A program made the position numbers and the translations under genes. Of a stretch of 64,000 nucleotides of DNA, positions 27,166 to 36,314 are shown one piece after another. The number at the start of each line of letters is the position of its first letter. The first letter of the stretch is position 1. This DNA comes from Colwellia sp. 20A7 (lineage in GTDB: Bacteria > Pseudomonadota > Gammaproteobacteria > Enterobacterales > Alteromonadaceae): positions 2,046,001-2,110,000 of the forward strand of contig NZ_CP047130.1 of assembly GCF_009832865.1 (NCBI RefSeq), read 5' to 3'. The notes below the pieces were generated by a model that saw only the letters and a list, made by a program, of their open reading frames with translations, ran no database searches and was not told the DNA's origin.

Positions 27166-28272
27166 TTGTCAGCTCAAAATCTAAATATTGAAGATCTTAT
27201 TCAACCTATCAATGCTGATATTGAAACGGGAACGAATCCTCGTGATGACGTTTCGCCAACGTCTATTTATTACCTCCTTAAAGATATTCGTAACACATCA
27301 AGAGCAAAAGAACGCAAAGCTTTAGTGAATGAGGAAAACCTACTTTCTATTGCAACTGATTGGCGTCCTATTCTCGAACAAGTACCTGATATATTAAAAA
27401 ATCAGTGTAAAGACTTAGAATTTGTTGCTTGGTTAATTGAAGCACTTTGTCGTTTACAAGGTTTCAAAGGTTTAGCTCTCGGCTTTACATTAGCAGCTGA
27501 ATTAATAGAGCGGTATTGGGACAATTTATATCCAACCCCCGATCTTGATGATCTTTCAGAACGACTAGCTCCCTTAATTGGCTTAAATGGCATTGAAAGT
27601 GAAGGTTCGTTAATACAACCAATTAAAGCCATTATAATTATAGAAGGTCAATCAGAAGGGCCATTTTCAACTTGGCAGTACGAACAAGCACTTGACGTTG
27701 ATCGTCTAGATAGTGATAAACAAGTTAAAAAGATTGAATCGGGTGCTGTTGCTTTAGAAGACGTCGATATTGCAATAAAAGAAACATCGGACAGTTTTTT
27801 TATCCAATTAAATAATGATATTGATGATTCAATTGTCGCATTTAATCGCTTGTCTAAAGTAATGGACATTGCAATGGGCGGAGAACCTCAACCTACCAGT
27901 TATATTAGCGCTGCCATACAGGCTTGCTCTGTTTGTGTCAAACAACTCGCCGAAAAAGTATTAAAAAAATCAGCGGAAGTACAGGCAGTAGAAGAAGCCG
28001 AAAACATGAATAGTGAAGTAGAAAATACTGAACCTAATCATGGTATTAATCACCAGATCACTTCAAGAGAAAAAGCAATTGAAAACTTAGATGTTATTGC
28101 TGCTTTTTTTCGTAAAACAGAACCACATTCACCCATGTCATATGCCATAGAACAAGTGATACGTTGGAGTGAATTGAGTCTACCTGAATTATTGCAAGAA
28201 CTTATTCAAGATGGAGAAGCCCGTAATGGTTTTTTCAAGTTATCAGGCATTAAAACAGAAAACGACACATAA
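27166..28272 (+). CDS. tssA: T6SS cap/baseplate protein TssA
   Basis: This 368-aa protein has the ImpA-N domain (about residues 10-125, with P-R-D-D-V-S-P-T-S-I-Y-Y, L-x-x-W-R-P-I-L-E and C-K-D-L-E-F-V-A-W-L-I-E-A-L). The C-terminal half is helical and ends in R-x-E-P-H-S-P-M-S-Y-A-I-E-Q, a classic TssA ending. TssA binds baseplate and tail tip and caps the growing sheath. The start is TTG at 27166 with CAAGGA nine bases upstream; no ATG is available near the family start. It opens the sheath/baseplate operon, and tssB follows after about 50 bases. Confidence 0.92.
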   Translation: MSAQNLNIEDLIQPINADIETGTNPRDDVSPTSIYYLLKDIRNTSRAKERKALVNEENLLSIATDWRPILEQVPDILKNQCKDLEFVAWLIEALCRLQGFKGLALGFTLAAELIERYWDNLYPTPDLDDLSERLAPLIGLNGIESEGSLIQPIKAIIIIEGQSEGPFSTWQYEQALDVDRLDSDKQVKKIESGAVALEDVDIAIKETSDSFFIQLNNDIDDSIVAFNRLSKVMDIAMGGEPQPTSYISAAIQACSVCVKQLAEKVLKKSAEVQAVEEAENMNSEVENTEPNHGINHQITSREKAIENLDVIAAFFRKTEPHSPMSYAIEQVIRWSELSLPELLQELIQDGEARNGFFKLSGIKTENDT

Positions 28273-28321
28273 CACTAAAGCGGTACTTTACTGCGTAATT
28301 TAATATTTGAAAGGAGATCTC

Positions 28322-28822
28322 ATGAGTATACATGATAAATTAAAAAGAGTTAGAAAACCCCGCGTTCACATTACATATGACGTAGAAACCGAAGGTGCTG
28401 TTGTTAAAAAAGAATTACCTTTTGTTATTGGTATTACAGGTGATTTTTCTGGTCATAATACAAAGGATTTAAAACCATTAAAAGATCGACGTTTTGTGCA
28501 AATCGACCGCGATAATTTTGATGATGTATTAAACCGTATGAATCCTCAATTAGAGATTGCAGTTGATAATACTCTAACTGATGATGATACACAGTTGAAA
28601 GTTGCTTTAGATTTTAAATCATTAAATGATTTTGAACCTGCTTCGATTGTTAATCAGGTTGAACCGCTTAAAAAAATGATGGAAACACGTAATAAACTGC
28701 GTGATTTAATGACGAAAGTTGATAGATCTGAAGATTTAGAAAACATTTTAGAAGACGTATTAAGTAATACGGCTAGTTTAGATAAATTAGCGAAAGAATT
28801 AGATATTCAAGGAGCAAAATAA
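28322..28822 (+). CDS. tssB: T6SS sheath small subunit TssB
   Basis: This 166-aa protein has the TssB/VipA pattern: [14 protein letters not shown], then [14 protein letters not shown] and [12 protein letters not shown]. TssB pairs with TssC to form the contractile sheath. The ATG at 28322, five bases after GGAG, is chosen over an in-frame start at 28307. Its stop overlaps the start of tssC1 by one base (TAATG). Confidence 0.96.
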   Translation: MSIHDKLKRVRKPRVHITYDVETEGAVVKKELPFVIGITGDFSGHNTKDLKPLKDRRFVQIDRDNFDDVLNRMNPQLEIAVDNTLTDDDTQLKVALDFKSLNDFEPASIVNQVEPLKKMMETRNKLRDLMTKVDRSEDLENILEDVLSNTASLDKLAKELDIQGAK

Positions 28823-30309
28823 TGAGTACGGAAGCTGAAGCACTGCAAGCGTCAAGCGAAGAAACAAGCTTTTCTATTTTAGATCAAGCGATTGATGCAA
28901 CTAAACAAACAGAGTCTTCTCGTGCAGAAGAACTAATCAGATCGCTAACAGAAGAAGCCCTCAAAGGCACGGTACAGTGGAACAAAAACCTGACTGTTAC
29001 GTTCAACCAGGCAATTCAAATAATCGATGAAACTATTTCGAAGCAGCTTGCTGCTATAATGCATAATGAAGAGTTTCAAAAATTAGAAGGCAGCTGGCGC
29101 GGGCTAAATCACACCGTACAAAACTCAGAAACGAATGCAACACTTAAAATTCGTATTATGAGTTTAAGTAAAAAAGAACTTCATAAAGATTTAAGTAAAG
29201 CCGTTGAATTTGACCAAAGTCAAACCTTTAAAAAGATATATGAGGCTGAGTTTGGCACACCAGGCGGTGAACCTTACGGATGTATTGTGGGCGATTATGA
29301 ATTCAGTAACCATCCTACTGATGTAGAAACATTATCATTAATGTCAAACGTAGCTGCTGCGGGTTTCTGTCCGTTTATTTCTGCTGCTGGCTCATCGCTC
29401 TTTGGTTTTGATGACTGGACAGAGTTAAGCAAACCTCGTGATTTAGAAAAAGTATTTGAATCATTAGAATATACTAAATGGCGTTCATTTAGAGACAGTG
29501 ATGACTCTCGTTTTGTTACGTTGACAATGCCAAGAGTATTAGCGAGATTACCTTACGGTGAGTCTACTCAGCCAGTAGAAGAGTTCTGCTATGAAGAGCT
29601 AGAATTAGATGAGACGCAGACTCGCTCTAAAACTGCAGAACACGACAACTATTGCTGGATGAATGCATCTTATGTAATGGCAACGAATATGGGGAAAGCA
29701 TTTAGTAAATATGGCTTTTGTACTGCTATTCGTGGTGCTGAGGGCGGCGGAAAAGTTGAAGGCTTACCTGCGCATATCTTTACAAGTGACGATGGTGATC
29801 CTGATCTTAAATGCCCAACAGAAATTGGCATCACGGATAGACGAGAAGCAGAACTTAGTAAACTTGGCTTTTTACCTTTATGCCATTATAAGCATACCGA
29901 TTACGCTGTGTTCTTTGGATCGCAAAGTTGTCAAAAACCACAAGTCTTTGATAGTCATGATGCAACAGCAAATGCTGCGATATCTGCACGACTGCCTTAC
30001 TTAATGGCAACGTCAAGATTTGCTCATTATTTAAAAGTAATGGCGAGAGATAAAATTGGTAGTTTTATGGAAGCAGAAGATGTTGAAGCTTGGTTAAACC
30101 GTTGGATTTTATCTTTTGTAAATGCATCTGAAGGGGGCGGCCAAGAAATTCGTGCTAAATACCCATTAGCCGATGCTAAAGTAGAAGTTAAAGAAATACC
30201 AGGTCAACCAGGTGCATATAACGCTGTTGCTTGGTTACGTCCATGGTTACAAATGGAAGAGTTAACTGCTTCATTACGCCTAGTTGCAAAAATCCCAAGT
30301 ATTGGTTAA
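28822..30309 (+). CDS. tssC: T6SS sheath large subunit TssC1
   Basis: This is a 495-aa TssC/VipB. Marker stretches are [42 protein letters not shown] and the end [14 protein letters not shown]. It forms the sheath wall with TssB and carries the ClpV-accessible surface through the complex. Start and spacing (TAATG overlap with tssB) indicate coupled translation. A second, divergent TssC follows 44 bases later. Confidence 0.96.
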   Translation: MSTEAEALQASSEETSFSILDQAIDATKQTESSRAEELIRSLTEEALKGTVQWNKNLTVTFNQAIQIIDETISKQLAAIMHNEEFQKLEGSWRGLNHTVQNSETNATLKIRIMSLSKKELHKDLSKAVEFDQSQTFKKIYEAEFGTPGGEPYGCIVGDYEFSNHPTDVETLSLMSNVAAAGFCPFISAAGSSLFGFDDWTELSKPRDLEKVFESLEYTKWRSFRDSDDSRFVTLTMPRVLARLPYGESTQPVEEFCYEELELDETQTRSKTAEHDNYCWMNASYVMATNMGKAFSKYGFCTAIRGAEGGGKVEGLPAHIFTSDDGDPDLKCPTEIGITDRREAELSKLGFLPLCHYKHTDYAVFFGSQSCQKPQVFDSHDATANAAISARLPYLMATSRFAHYLKVMARDKIGSFMEAEDVEAWLNRWILSFVNASEGGGQEIRAKYPLADAKVEVKEIPGQPGAYNAVAWLRPWLQMEELTASLRLVAKIPSIG

Positions 30310-30353
30310 TTTGTTAATTTATTGAGCTGATAGGTCAAGGATATATAAGAATT

Positions 30354-31883
30354 ATGCAGGAAGCAATTTCATTTGTGGAAAATGAGGTATTTACCAAAGA
30401 GGTAGATAGTGAAGCCACAAATCCTTCAGCTCAACAGTTACACAGCAAGCATCTAGTTGACCGTTTTTTACGCGAAACAGACATGAAAAAATCGTTAATG
30501 TTATGGCTTGAAAATTCAGGTTATAACACTGACAACATTAAGAAAATTAATATACTTTCATTGCTTCGTAAAGCAATAGCAGACATAGATAAAAAACTAT
30601 CCACCCAAATAAATTGCATTATTCATCATCCTGAATTCCAAGCGCTTGAAGCCGCTTGGCGTGGTGCGTTATATTTAGTCAACCAAAAAGAAATTAACGA
30701 CAAAAATCAAAAAGTAAAAATAAAGGTATTAGACTGTAGTTGGCAAACACTCAGTAAAGATATAAATAAAGCGATAGAATTCGATCAAAGCGAATTCTTT
30801 AAACTTGTTTATAATAACGAATACGATATGTCAGGGGGAGAACCTTTCGGAGTACTCATTGGAAACTATCAAATATCTCATCAAAATAGAAAAGGTACTT
30901 TGATAAACGATATTGATATTCTAAAAGAAATCACCAGAACTGCTGCAGCCGCATTTTCTCCCTTTATCACTTCAGCTCATCCCTCTTTTTTTGGGGCTGA
31001 TAATTTTTCTGATTTAGCAGCACACACCGATTTCACCAATAATTTCAACCAAATTGAGTACACCAAATGGAACTCTTTACGGAGTATGGATGACGCACGC
31101 TTTTTAGGCCTTACACTACCTTACACGCTAATGAGATCACCTTATAAAAATGATGGAAGTAGAAATGAAGGCTTCCGTTTTACAGAGGTAATTAAAGATC
31201 CACAAAAAGATCACCTATGGGGGAATGCTTCTTTTGCCTTTGGTGGCGTGCTTATTCGAGCGTTTGCGGAATCTGCGTGGTTTGGCCAGATTCGAGGCAT
31301 GCAACCAGGCGTAAAAAGCAAAGGATTAGTGTGTGATTTGCCAGTATGTCAATATGAAACTGACTTGTATCGAGGAAGAAGCAAGCCTTCAATTAATCTA
31401 TTAATCAGCGATCGCGCTGAAAAAGCACTTTCAGATAATGGTTTTATTCCCTTATCTGCTGTACCCGGTAGTGAGCACTTAGTGTTTTATAGTAATTCAT
31501 CTACTCAAAAACCAATTGAATATGATTCTGTTTCTGCAACCGTCAATGCAAAACTCTCCTGTATGTTGCAATATATTTTATGTGTTTCTCGCTTCGCTCA
31601 TTATATAAAAGCAATAGGACGAGAAAAAATTGGTACTTACAGAAATGCAGACCTTTGTGAACGAGAATTGCAAAAGTGGCTGTATCAATATACAACCGCC
31701 TCTGAATCAGCGTCAGACCTAGTACGAAGTAAATATCCGCTTCAAACTGCACAAGTACAAGTAAAAGAAATAAGAGGTAAGCCAGGGCACTTTTATTCAA
31801 CTATTCAGTTGCAGCCCCATTTTCAATTAGATCAAATGATCTCAAGTATAAAACTGGTGACAGAGTTAACACCTAAAAATTAA
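30354..31883 (+). CDS. Second TssC paralogue (TssC2, ImpD type)
   Basis: This is a 509-aa protein of the same family as the preceding gene but clearly divergent. The same landmarks are retained (F-Q-A-L-E-A-A-W-R-G-A-L, F-D-Q-S-E-F-F-K-L-V-Y-N-N-E-Y, R-S-M-D-D-A-R-F-L, Q-V-Q-V-K-E-I-R-G-K-P-G-H-F) with many substitutions between. An extended N-terminus includes a D-M-K-K-S-L-M-L-W-L-E segment not seen in TssC1. Imp-type clusters of Rhizobium and Agrobacterium carry a comparable second TssC. It may join the sheath or a specialised end of it, or control assembly; the sequence does not decide. The gene order tssB-tssC1-tssC2-tagJ repeats the imp order. Confidence 0.85.
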   Translation: MQEAISFVENEVFTKEVDSEATNPSAQQLHSKHLVDRFLRETDMKKSLMLWLENSGYNTDNIKKINILSLLRKAIADIDKKLSTQINCIIHHPEFQALEAAWRGALYLVNQKEINDKNQKVKIKVLDCSWQTLSKDINKAIEFDQSEFFKLVYNNEYDMSGGEPFGVLIGNYQISHQNRKGTLINDIDILKEITRTAAAAFSPFITSAHPSFFGADNFSDLAAHTDFTNNFNQIEYTKWNSLRSMDDARFLGLTLPYTLMRSPYKNDGSRNEGFRFTEVIKDPQKDHLWGNASFAFGGVLIRAFAESAWFGQIRGMQPGVKSKGLVCDLPVCQYETDLYRGRSKPSINLLISDRAEKALSDNGFIPLSAVPGSEHLVFYSNSSTQKPIEYDSVSATVNAKLSCMLQYILCVSRFAHYIKAIGREKIGTYRNADLCERELQKWLYQYTTASESASDLVRSKYPLQTAQVQVKEIRGKPGHFYSTIQLQPHFQLDQMISSIKLVTELTPKN

Positions 31884-31901
31884 CGCTAAAAAGGAATTAA
31901 C

Positions 31902-32687
31902 ATGAAAAAGATACAAGAAATGCTTCAAGAGTCTCGATTGTCTGACAGCATATCTCATTTAGAAACACAGTTACGCGATGATCCATTAAATGTTGACGCT
32001 AAAAGTAGCTTAATTGAATTACTTTGTATTAATGGTGAATTAGAACGTGCTGATAAACAACTTAATTACATGGTGCAAAAACACCCTGACTTCTTGATTG
32101 GTGCTGCAAACTTACGACAATTAATTCATGCTGAGCAAAGTAGACAAGACTTTTTAATTGGTAAATCTGTTCCTCATTTATTTACTGAGTCTGATGCACA
32201 CATTGAAGCGTTTATGAAGCTTCGAGTAGAAATGAATCAAGGAAGTGCAGAAAGTATAACCCAGTGTGCTTTATCACTTGAAGAAAACAGAACCGACATT
32301 CAAGTTGAGCTAAATGGTGAAGTTGTCAATGAGTTTAGAGATTTAGACGATTCACTTGGCGGTTTTCTTGAAATATTTGGGACTGATGGAAAATATTATA
32401 TCGCTCAAATAAAAGATATTGACTATATCTATTTCAAGCCAGTTAGCTCTATTATTGAACAAGTATGGCGTCGTGTTGAACTAAGCATTAAAAATGGCCC
32501 AAGTGGCGAAGCACATATACCGTTAGTGTATGCTCATAGCGGTACGGATGCTGAAAAATTAGGTAGAGAAACCGATTGGCAAGAAAAAGCGCCAGGTGTC
32601 ATGGTAGGTGTTGGACAAAAGATGTGGTTTGTAAACGATCAAGCCGTGCCATTATCTGATTTTATAAAACTGTCTAAGCTAGGTTAG
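31902..32687 (+). CDS. tagJ: T6SS accessory protein TagJ (ImpE)
   Basis: This 261-aa protein has an N-terminal TPR-like helical part (D-D-P-L-N-V-D-A-K-S-S-L-I-E-L-L-C-I-N-G-E, A-D-K-Q-L) and a C-terminal ImpE domain with D-I-D-Y-I-x-F-K-P and E-A-H-I-P-L-V-Y-A. TagJ binds the N-terminus of TssB and accelerates sheath turnover with ClpV in H1-type systems. It lies 18 bases after tssC2. A 250-base gap follows before tssE, with a possible long-range hairpin (32857-32864 with 32895-32902) just before the tssE start region. Confidence 0.9.
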   Translation: MKKIQEMLQESRLSDSISHLETQLRDDPLNVDAKSSLIELLCINGELERADKQLNYMVQKHPDFLIGAANLRQLIHAEQSRQDFLIGKSVPHLFTESDAHIEAFMKLRVEMNQGSAESITQCALSLEENRTDIQVELNGEVVNEFRDLDDSLGGFLEIFGTDGKYYIAQIKDIDYIYFKPVSSIIEQVWRRVELSIKNGPSGEAHIPLVYAHSGTDAEKLGRETDWQEKAPGVMVGVGQKMWFVNDQAVPLSDFIKLSKLG

Positions 32688-32941
32688 TACCTGTTTTTAA
32701 ACAGATAAAGTCTGTTGTATTGTCCTTTTAACGTCGGGTAAATATGTCATAAAAATGAATTTAAGAGTCATTTTTAAATAAAAATTATGCTTAACATTTA
32801 CTTGTTTTACCCGTAAAATAATTGAAATTAAAGGATATAAATTGTTTGATAAACGCAAGAATACTCTGAACTTGATAATTAATATCAGTAAAGCGTATTC
32901 TTTTGAGTTGCGAGTATTATGGAAGATATTATGGAAACCAC

Positions 32942-33430
32942 GTGGGTATAAATAAACATCAATTCATTCAAGCCTCTATTTTAGATAGGCTTATAGATGA
33001 CTCTCCCCAAACCCCTGATATTAAAGAGTCTAATAAAGGTCTTAATTTAAAACAATTAAGAGCCAATGTTAGGCGCGACCTCGAAAACTTACTTAATGCT
33101 AAAGTGCCTTGGTTAACTTGGCCTGAAAACTATAAAGAATTAGATAAATCTTTACTGAATTATGGTTTACACGATTTCTCTAGTATGGCTGTTGCTAGCT
33201 TAGAAGGCCGACAACGTTTATGCCAACAAGTTGCAGAAGTCATTAGACGCTTTGAACCACGCTTTATAGAGGTCGATGTTGAGGCCATTGATAGCGAACA
33301 ACCCTTAGATCGTATTATGAGATTACGAATAAACGCCTTACTCTATGCTGACCCTGAACCAGAATATATTACGTTTGATTCGGAAGTAGAGCCTGTTAGT
33401 TTAGGGTTAAAAGTAGTAGAGACCTTATAA
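32942..33430 (+). CDS. tssE: T6SS baseplate protein TssE (gp25-like), non-ATG start
   Basis: The protein carries the gp25-like pattern: S-I-L-D-R-L-I-D-D near the start, L-R-A-N-V-R-R-D-L-E-N-L-L-N-A-K, Y-G-L-H-D-F-S and I-R-R-F-E-P-R-F. TssE is a wedge component that joins TssF/TssG to the sheath. No in-frame ATG precedes the conserved region. The GTG at 32942 (162 aa), with GGAAA seven bases upstream, is preferred; a TTG at 32903 (175 aa) is the alternative. Its end overlaps tssF by one base. Confidence 0.88.
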   Translation: MGINKHQFIQASILDRLIDDSPQTPDIKESNKGLNLKQLRANVRRDLENLLNAKVPWLTWPENYKELDKSLLNYGLHDFSSMAVASLEGRQRLCQQVAEVIRRFEPRFIEVDVEAIDSEQPLDRIMRLRINALLYADPEPEYITFDSEVEPVSLGLKVVETL

Positions 33431-35262
33431 TGAATGAAGATTTATTAAAATATTACAACCGAGAACTTGCTTTTATACGTCATATGGGCTCAGAGTTTGC
33501 TTCAAATTACCCTAAACTAGCAGGGCGTCTACGTTTGAGTGATGAACACGTAGAGGATCCCCATGTATCGCGACTAATTGAAGCCTTTTCGTTATTAACA
33601 GCCCAAATAAGACAAAAATTGGATGATAGTTTTCCAGAATTGACTGAAGCTTTATTAGGACAACTTTACCCTGATTATCAAGCACCTGTGCCGTCAATGA
33701 CCGTGATAAAAATGGTAACTGAAAATGTTTCTACAACGGGAATTTTACTACCAAAAAACACGAAGGTAGACACACAAGTAGAAGGAATGAAAACATGTCA
33801 CTTTAAAACGTGCTACGACAGTTATTTATGGCCAATTGAAGTGGCAGATGCACAGTTTCAAAATGCACCTTTTAATGCCCCAGAACCCATCTGGCATTCA
33901 CGTCCAAAAGCGATAATAAAACTCGCGATAAAAGGAGAGTTTGAAGACGTATCGATGGCAACCTTAGGACTTGATAAATTGCGTTTTTTCCTAAATGGTC
34001 AAGCACATCAAACCTATTATTTATATCAATTAATATTTCAACATTGCGTTGGGCTTGCCATCGTTAAAAATGATGATTGGTCGACCGTGAAATATTTAGA
34101 AAAAAGGCACCTTAAAGCCGTTGGTTTTGATGATGAAGACCAAGTGGTACCATACAGTAAAAAAACCTTGTCAGGCTATCGTTTATTAGTTGAAAACTTT
34201 ATTTTCCCTGAAAAGTTTTTATTTTTCGACATCGATGAATTAGACAATAAATGGGTAAATATTGATGATAAATTTGAAATATATATTTATTTAAAAGAAG
34301 GCTCTGAAGACTTAGAAAAGCAAGTTAACGTGAACAATTTTTTATTGGGTTGCACACCCGTTATTAATTTATTTGAACAAGAGCTAGAGCCTGTTCGCGT
34401 TGAATCATCAGAATACGAGTACAAGCTTGCACCTCGATATCTTGATGCTGAGGTTGCTGAAATAATAAATATAAAAGAAGTTATCGCCTTCGACCCGAAA
34501 GATAATAAAACCACAGTGACGCCTTTTTATGGTGAAGCTCACCCAGCATACCTTGATCAAGACCGAATGTTTTGGAATGGTCGAAGAGAAGCCTCGAATT
34601 GGGCTGGTGGTTATGCTGAATTTGGTACCGATCTTTATTTGTCACTCGTAGACCACAATTTCAATGGTTTTAACGCACAAGAAGATTATGGTTCATGGCT
34701 GCTAAGTATTAGAGCTGAATGCAGTAACCGAAACTTACCCGCCCATTTACCTTTTGGTACGGATGAACCAAAAATGTTTATTCCTGACCGAGCGGATATT
34801 ATTAAAAAGGTGAAATGTTTACTTGCGCCTACATTACCCGTGAGAGCTGCATTAAATGAAGCATCTAGATGGCAACTTATTAGTCACTTATCACTAGATA
34901 GCTTTAGTGGAGAGGATGCGCTACACCAGCTAAAAGAAGTTTTAAAACTTTACGATTTTAAATGTTCGCCCGAAAATAAAACGTTAATTGAAAATATTAT
35001 GGCCATTGATGTTAGCACTACAACGGCACGTGTTAATCAACGAGGTTTAGTTGGTTTTAGTACAGGTAATGATATTTTACTCACGTTTGCTCAAGATCAC
35101 TATTTAGGCAGTGGTATGTTCTTTTTCTGTACGGTACTTGATCGTTTCTTTGCTCAATTTGCCGCAATTAATAGCTTTACTCGCTTAAGTGTCCAATTTA
35201 ATAATAAGGATGGTATATATCATACTTGGCCAAGTAGAGCAGGAAAGGCACCATTACTATGA
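33430..35262 (+). CDS. tssF: T6SS baseplate wedge protein TssF
   Basis: This 610-aa protein has the strongly conserved TssF start (L-L-K-Y-Y-N-R-E-L-A-F-I-R-H-M-G-S-E-F-A), D-P-H-V-S-R-L-I-E-A-F, and the end G-M-F-F-F-C-T-V-L-D-R-F-F-A-Q. TssF with TssG builds the baseplate wedge around the VgrG hub. It overlaps tssE by one base and tssG by four, so the three are translated as a block. Confidence 0.96.
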   Translation: MNEDLLKYYNRELAFIRHMGSEFASNYPKLAGRLRLSDEHVEDPHVSRLIEAFSLLTAQIRQKLDDSFPELTEALLGQLYPDYQAPVPSMTVIKMVTENVSTTGILLPKNTKVDTQVEGMKTCHFKTCYDSYLWPIEVADAQFQNAPFNAPEPIWHSRPKAIIKLAIKGEFEDVSMATLGLDKLRFFLNGQAHQTYYLYQLIFQHCVGLAIVKNDDWSTVKYLEKRHLKAVGFDDEDQVVPYSKKTLSGYRLLVENFIFPEKFLFFDIDELDNKWVNIDDKFEIYIYLKEGSEDLEKQVNVNNFLLGCTPVINLFEQELEPVRVESSEYEYKLAPRYLDAEVAEIINIKEVIAFDPKDNKTTVTPFYGEAHPAYLDQDRMFWNGRREASNWAGGYAEFGTDLYLSLVDHNFNGFNAQEDYGSWLLSIRAECSNRNLPAHLPFGTDEPKMFIPDRADIIKKVKCLLAPTLPVRAALNEASRWQLISHLSLDSFSGEDALHQLKEVLKLYDFKCSPENKTLIENIMAIDVSTTTARVNQRGLVGFSTGNDILLTFAQDHYLGSGMFFFCTVLDRFFAQFAAINSFTRLSVQFNNKDGIYHTWPSRAGKAPLL

Positions 35263-36245
35263 GTATCCAAGAACTTATAGATAGCCCTAGCGAGCATGAC
35301 TTTTATAAAGCGGTGTTCGTATTACAACAACAATTAGTATCGAGTAATTCTAAACATAATAAAGTAGGGTGTGATGGTTTACCTGAAAGCGAACTGGTTA
35401 GATTTAAAGCGGATCAACATTTAGGTTTTCCAGGGCAATCTATTAGTAAAATCAATGTAAAAGATAGCAAAAATAAAGATAAAATTGCGGTAGAAATGCA
35501 TGTGTCGTTTATGGGACTTACTGGTATTAGTGGTGCATTACCTCAACATTACAGTGAATTAGTGTTGGAAAGGCTTAAGTTAAAAGATACAGGGATGTGT
35601 GATTTTTATGATTTATTTAATCACCGTCTTATCTCATTATTTTATCGAGCATGGGAAAAATATAGATTTTCTGTTAATTATCAAAACAATTTAGAGGGTA
35701 AACCAGACAGCTTTACCTCCGTATTAGGTAAACTTTCTGGTGAGCAAGCGATAAAAAAATACTATGCGGGATTTTTTAATAAGAAAATCAGAACCATTGA
35801 TGGATTAACGCTAATTTTAAAAGATTTCACGCAATGTGGAGTAAGTATTAAACAATTCCAAGGGCAATGGCAAAAATTGTCAACATCAGATCAAACACGT
35901 TTAGGTGGAAGAAAATCGCCAGAAGGGCAGTTTGCTGCCTTTGGGGTTGATGCCACAATAGGCAGTAAAGTCTGGGATATAAACTCAGCAATAGCAATTG
36001 TGATCAAGCCAAATGCTGACACGAAAATACATTCTTTTTTACCAGGGCAAGAAACCAGCCGTTTGTTAAAAAGCTTGATCAAAAGTTATCTTGGTATTGC
36101 TATAAAATTTAAAGTACAACTTGAAATACAAACAAGGCAAATTCCAATGGCGCAATTGTCAAATAAATCAGTGCCATTAGGGCATGGGTGTGGTTTGCTT
36201 TCGAAAAAAAATGAAGAAATTAAAGCGTGTTTGTTACCTTTATAA
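35259..36245 (+). CDS. tssG: T6SS baseplate wedge protein TssG
   Basis: This 328-aa protein has F-M-G-L-T-G-I-S-G-A-L-P-Q-H-Y-S-E-L, F-Y-D-L-F-N-H-R-L-I-S-L-F-Y-R-A-W-E-K-Y and L-G-G-R-K-S-P-E-G-Q-F, all hallmarks of TssG/ImpH. It partners TssF (two copies) in each wedge. The ATG overlaps the tssF stop by four bases. The clpV gene follows after 69 bases. Confidence 0.95.
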   Translation: MSIQELIDSPSEHDFYKAVFVLQQQLVSSNSKHNKVGCDGLPESELVRFKADQHLGFPGQSISKINVKDSKNKDKIAVEMHVSFMGLTGISGALPQHYSELVLERLKLKDTGMCDFYDLFNHRLISLFYRAWEKYRFSVNYQNNLEGKPDSFTSVLGKLSGEQAIKKYYAGFFNKKIRTIDGLTLILKDFTQCGVSIKQFQGQWQKLSTSDQTRLGGRKSPEGQFAAFGVDATIGSKVWDINSAIAIVIKPNADTKIHSFLPGQETSRLLKSLIKSYLGIAIKFKVQLEIQTRQIPMAQLSNKSVPLGHGCGLLSKKNEEIKACLLPL

Positions 36246-36314
36246 ATTATGCTTATTCGTTATAAAAAGCTGAACACAAAGAAACTGTAAATAAATGATA
36301 AGGGACTAATAATT

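Noticed and set aside
29711..30004. 97-codon ORF inside tssC1
   Set aside because: Shadow frame of a strongly conserved gene; no ribosome site.
32841..32932. Short ORF from TTG 32841 (preceded by AAAGGA) as the start of tssE
   Set aside because: It is out of frame with TssE and encodes nothing like a gp25 N-terminus.
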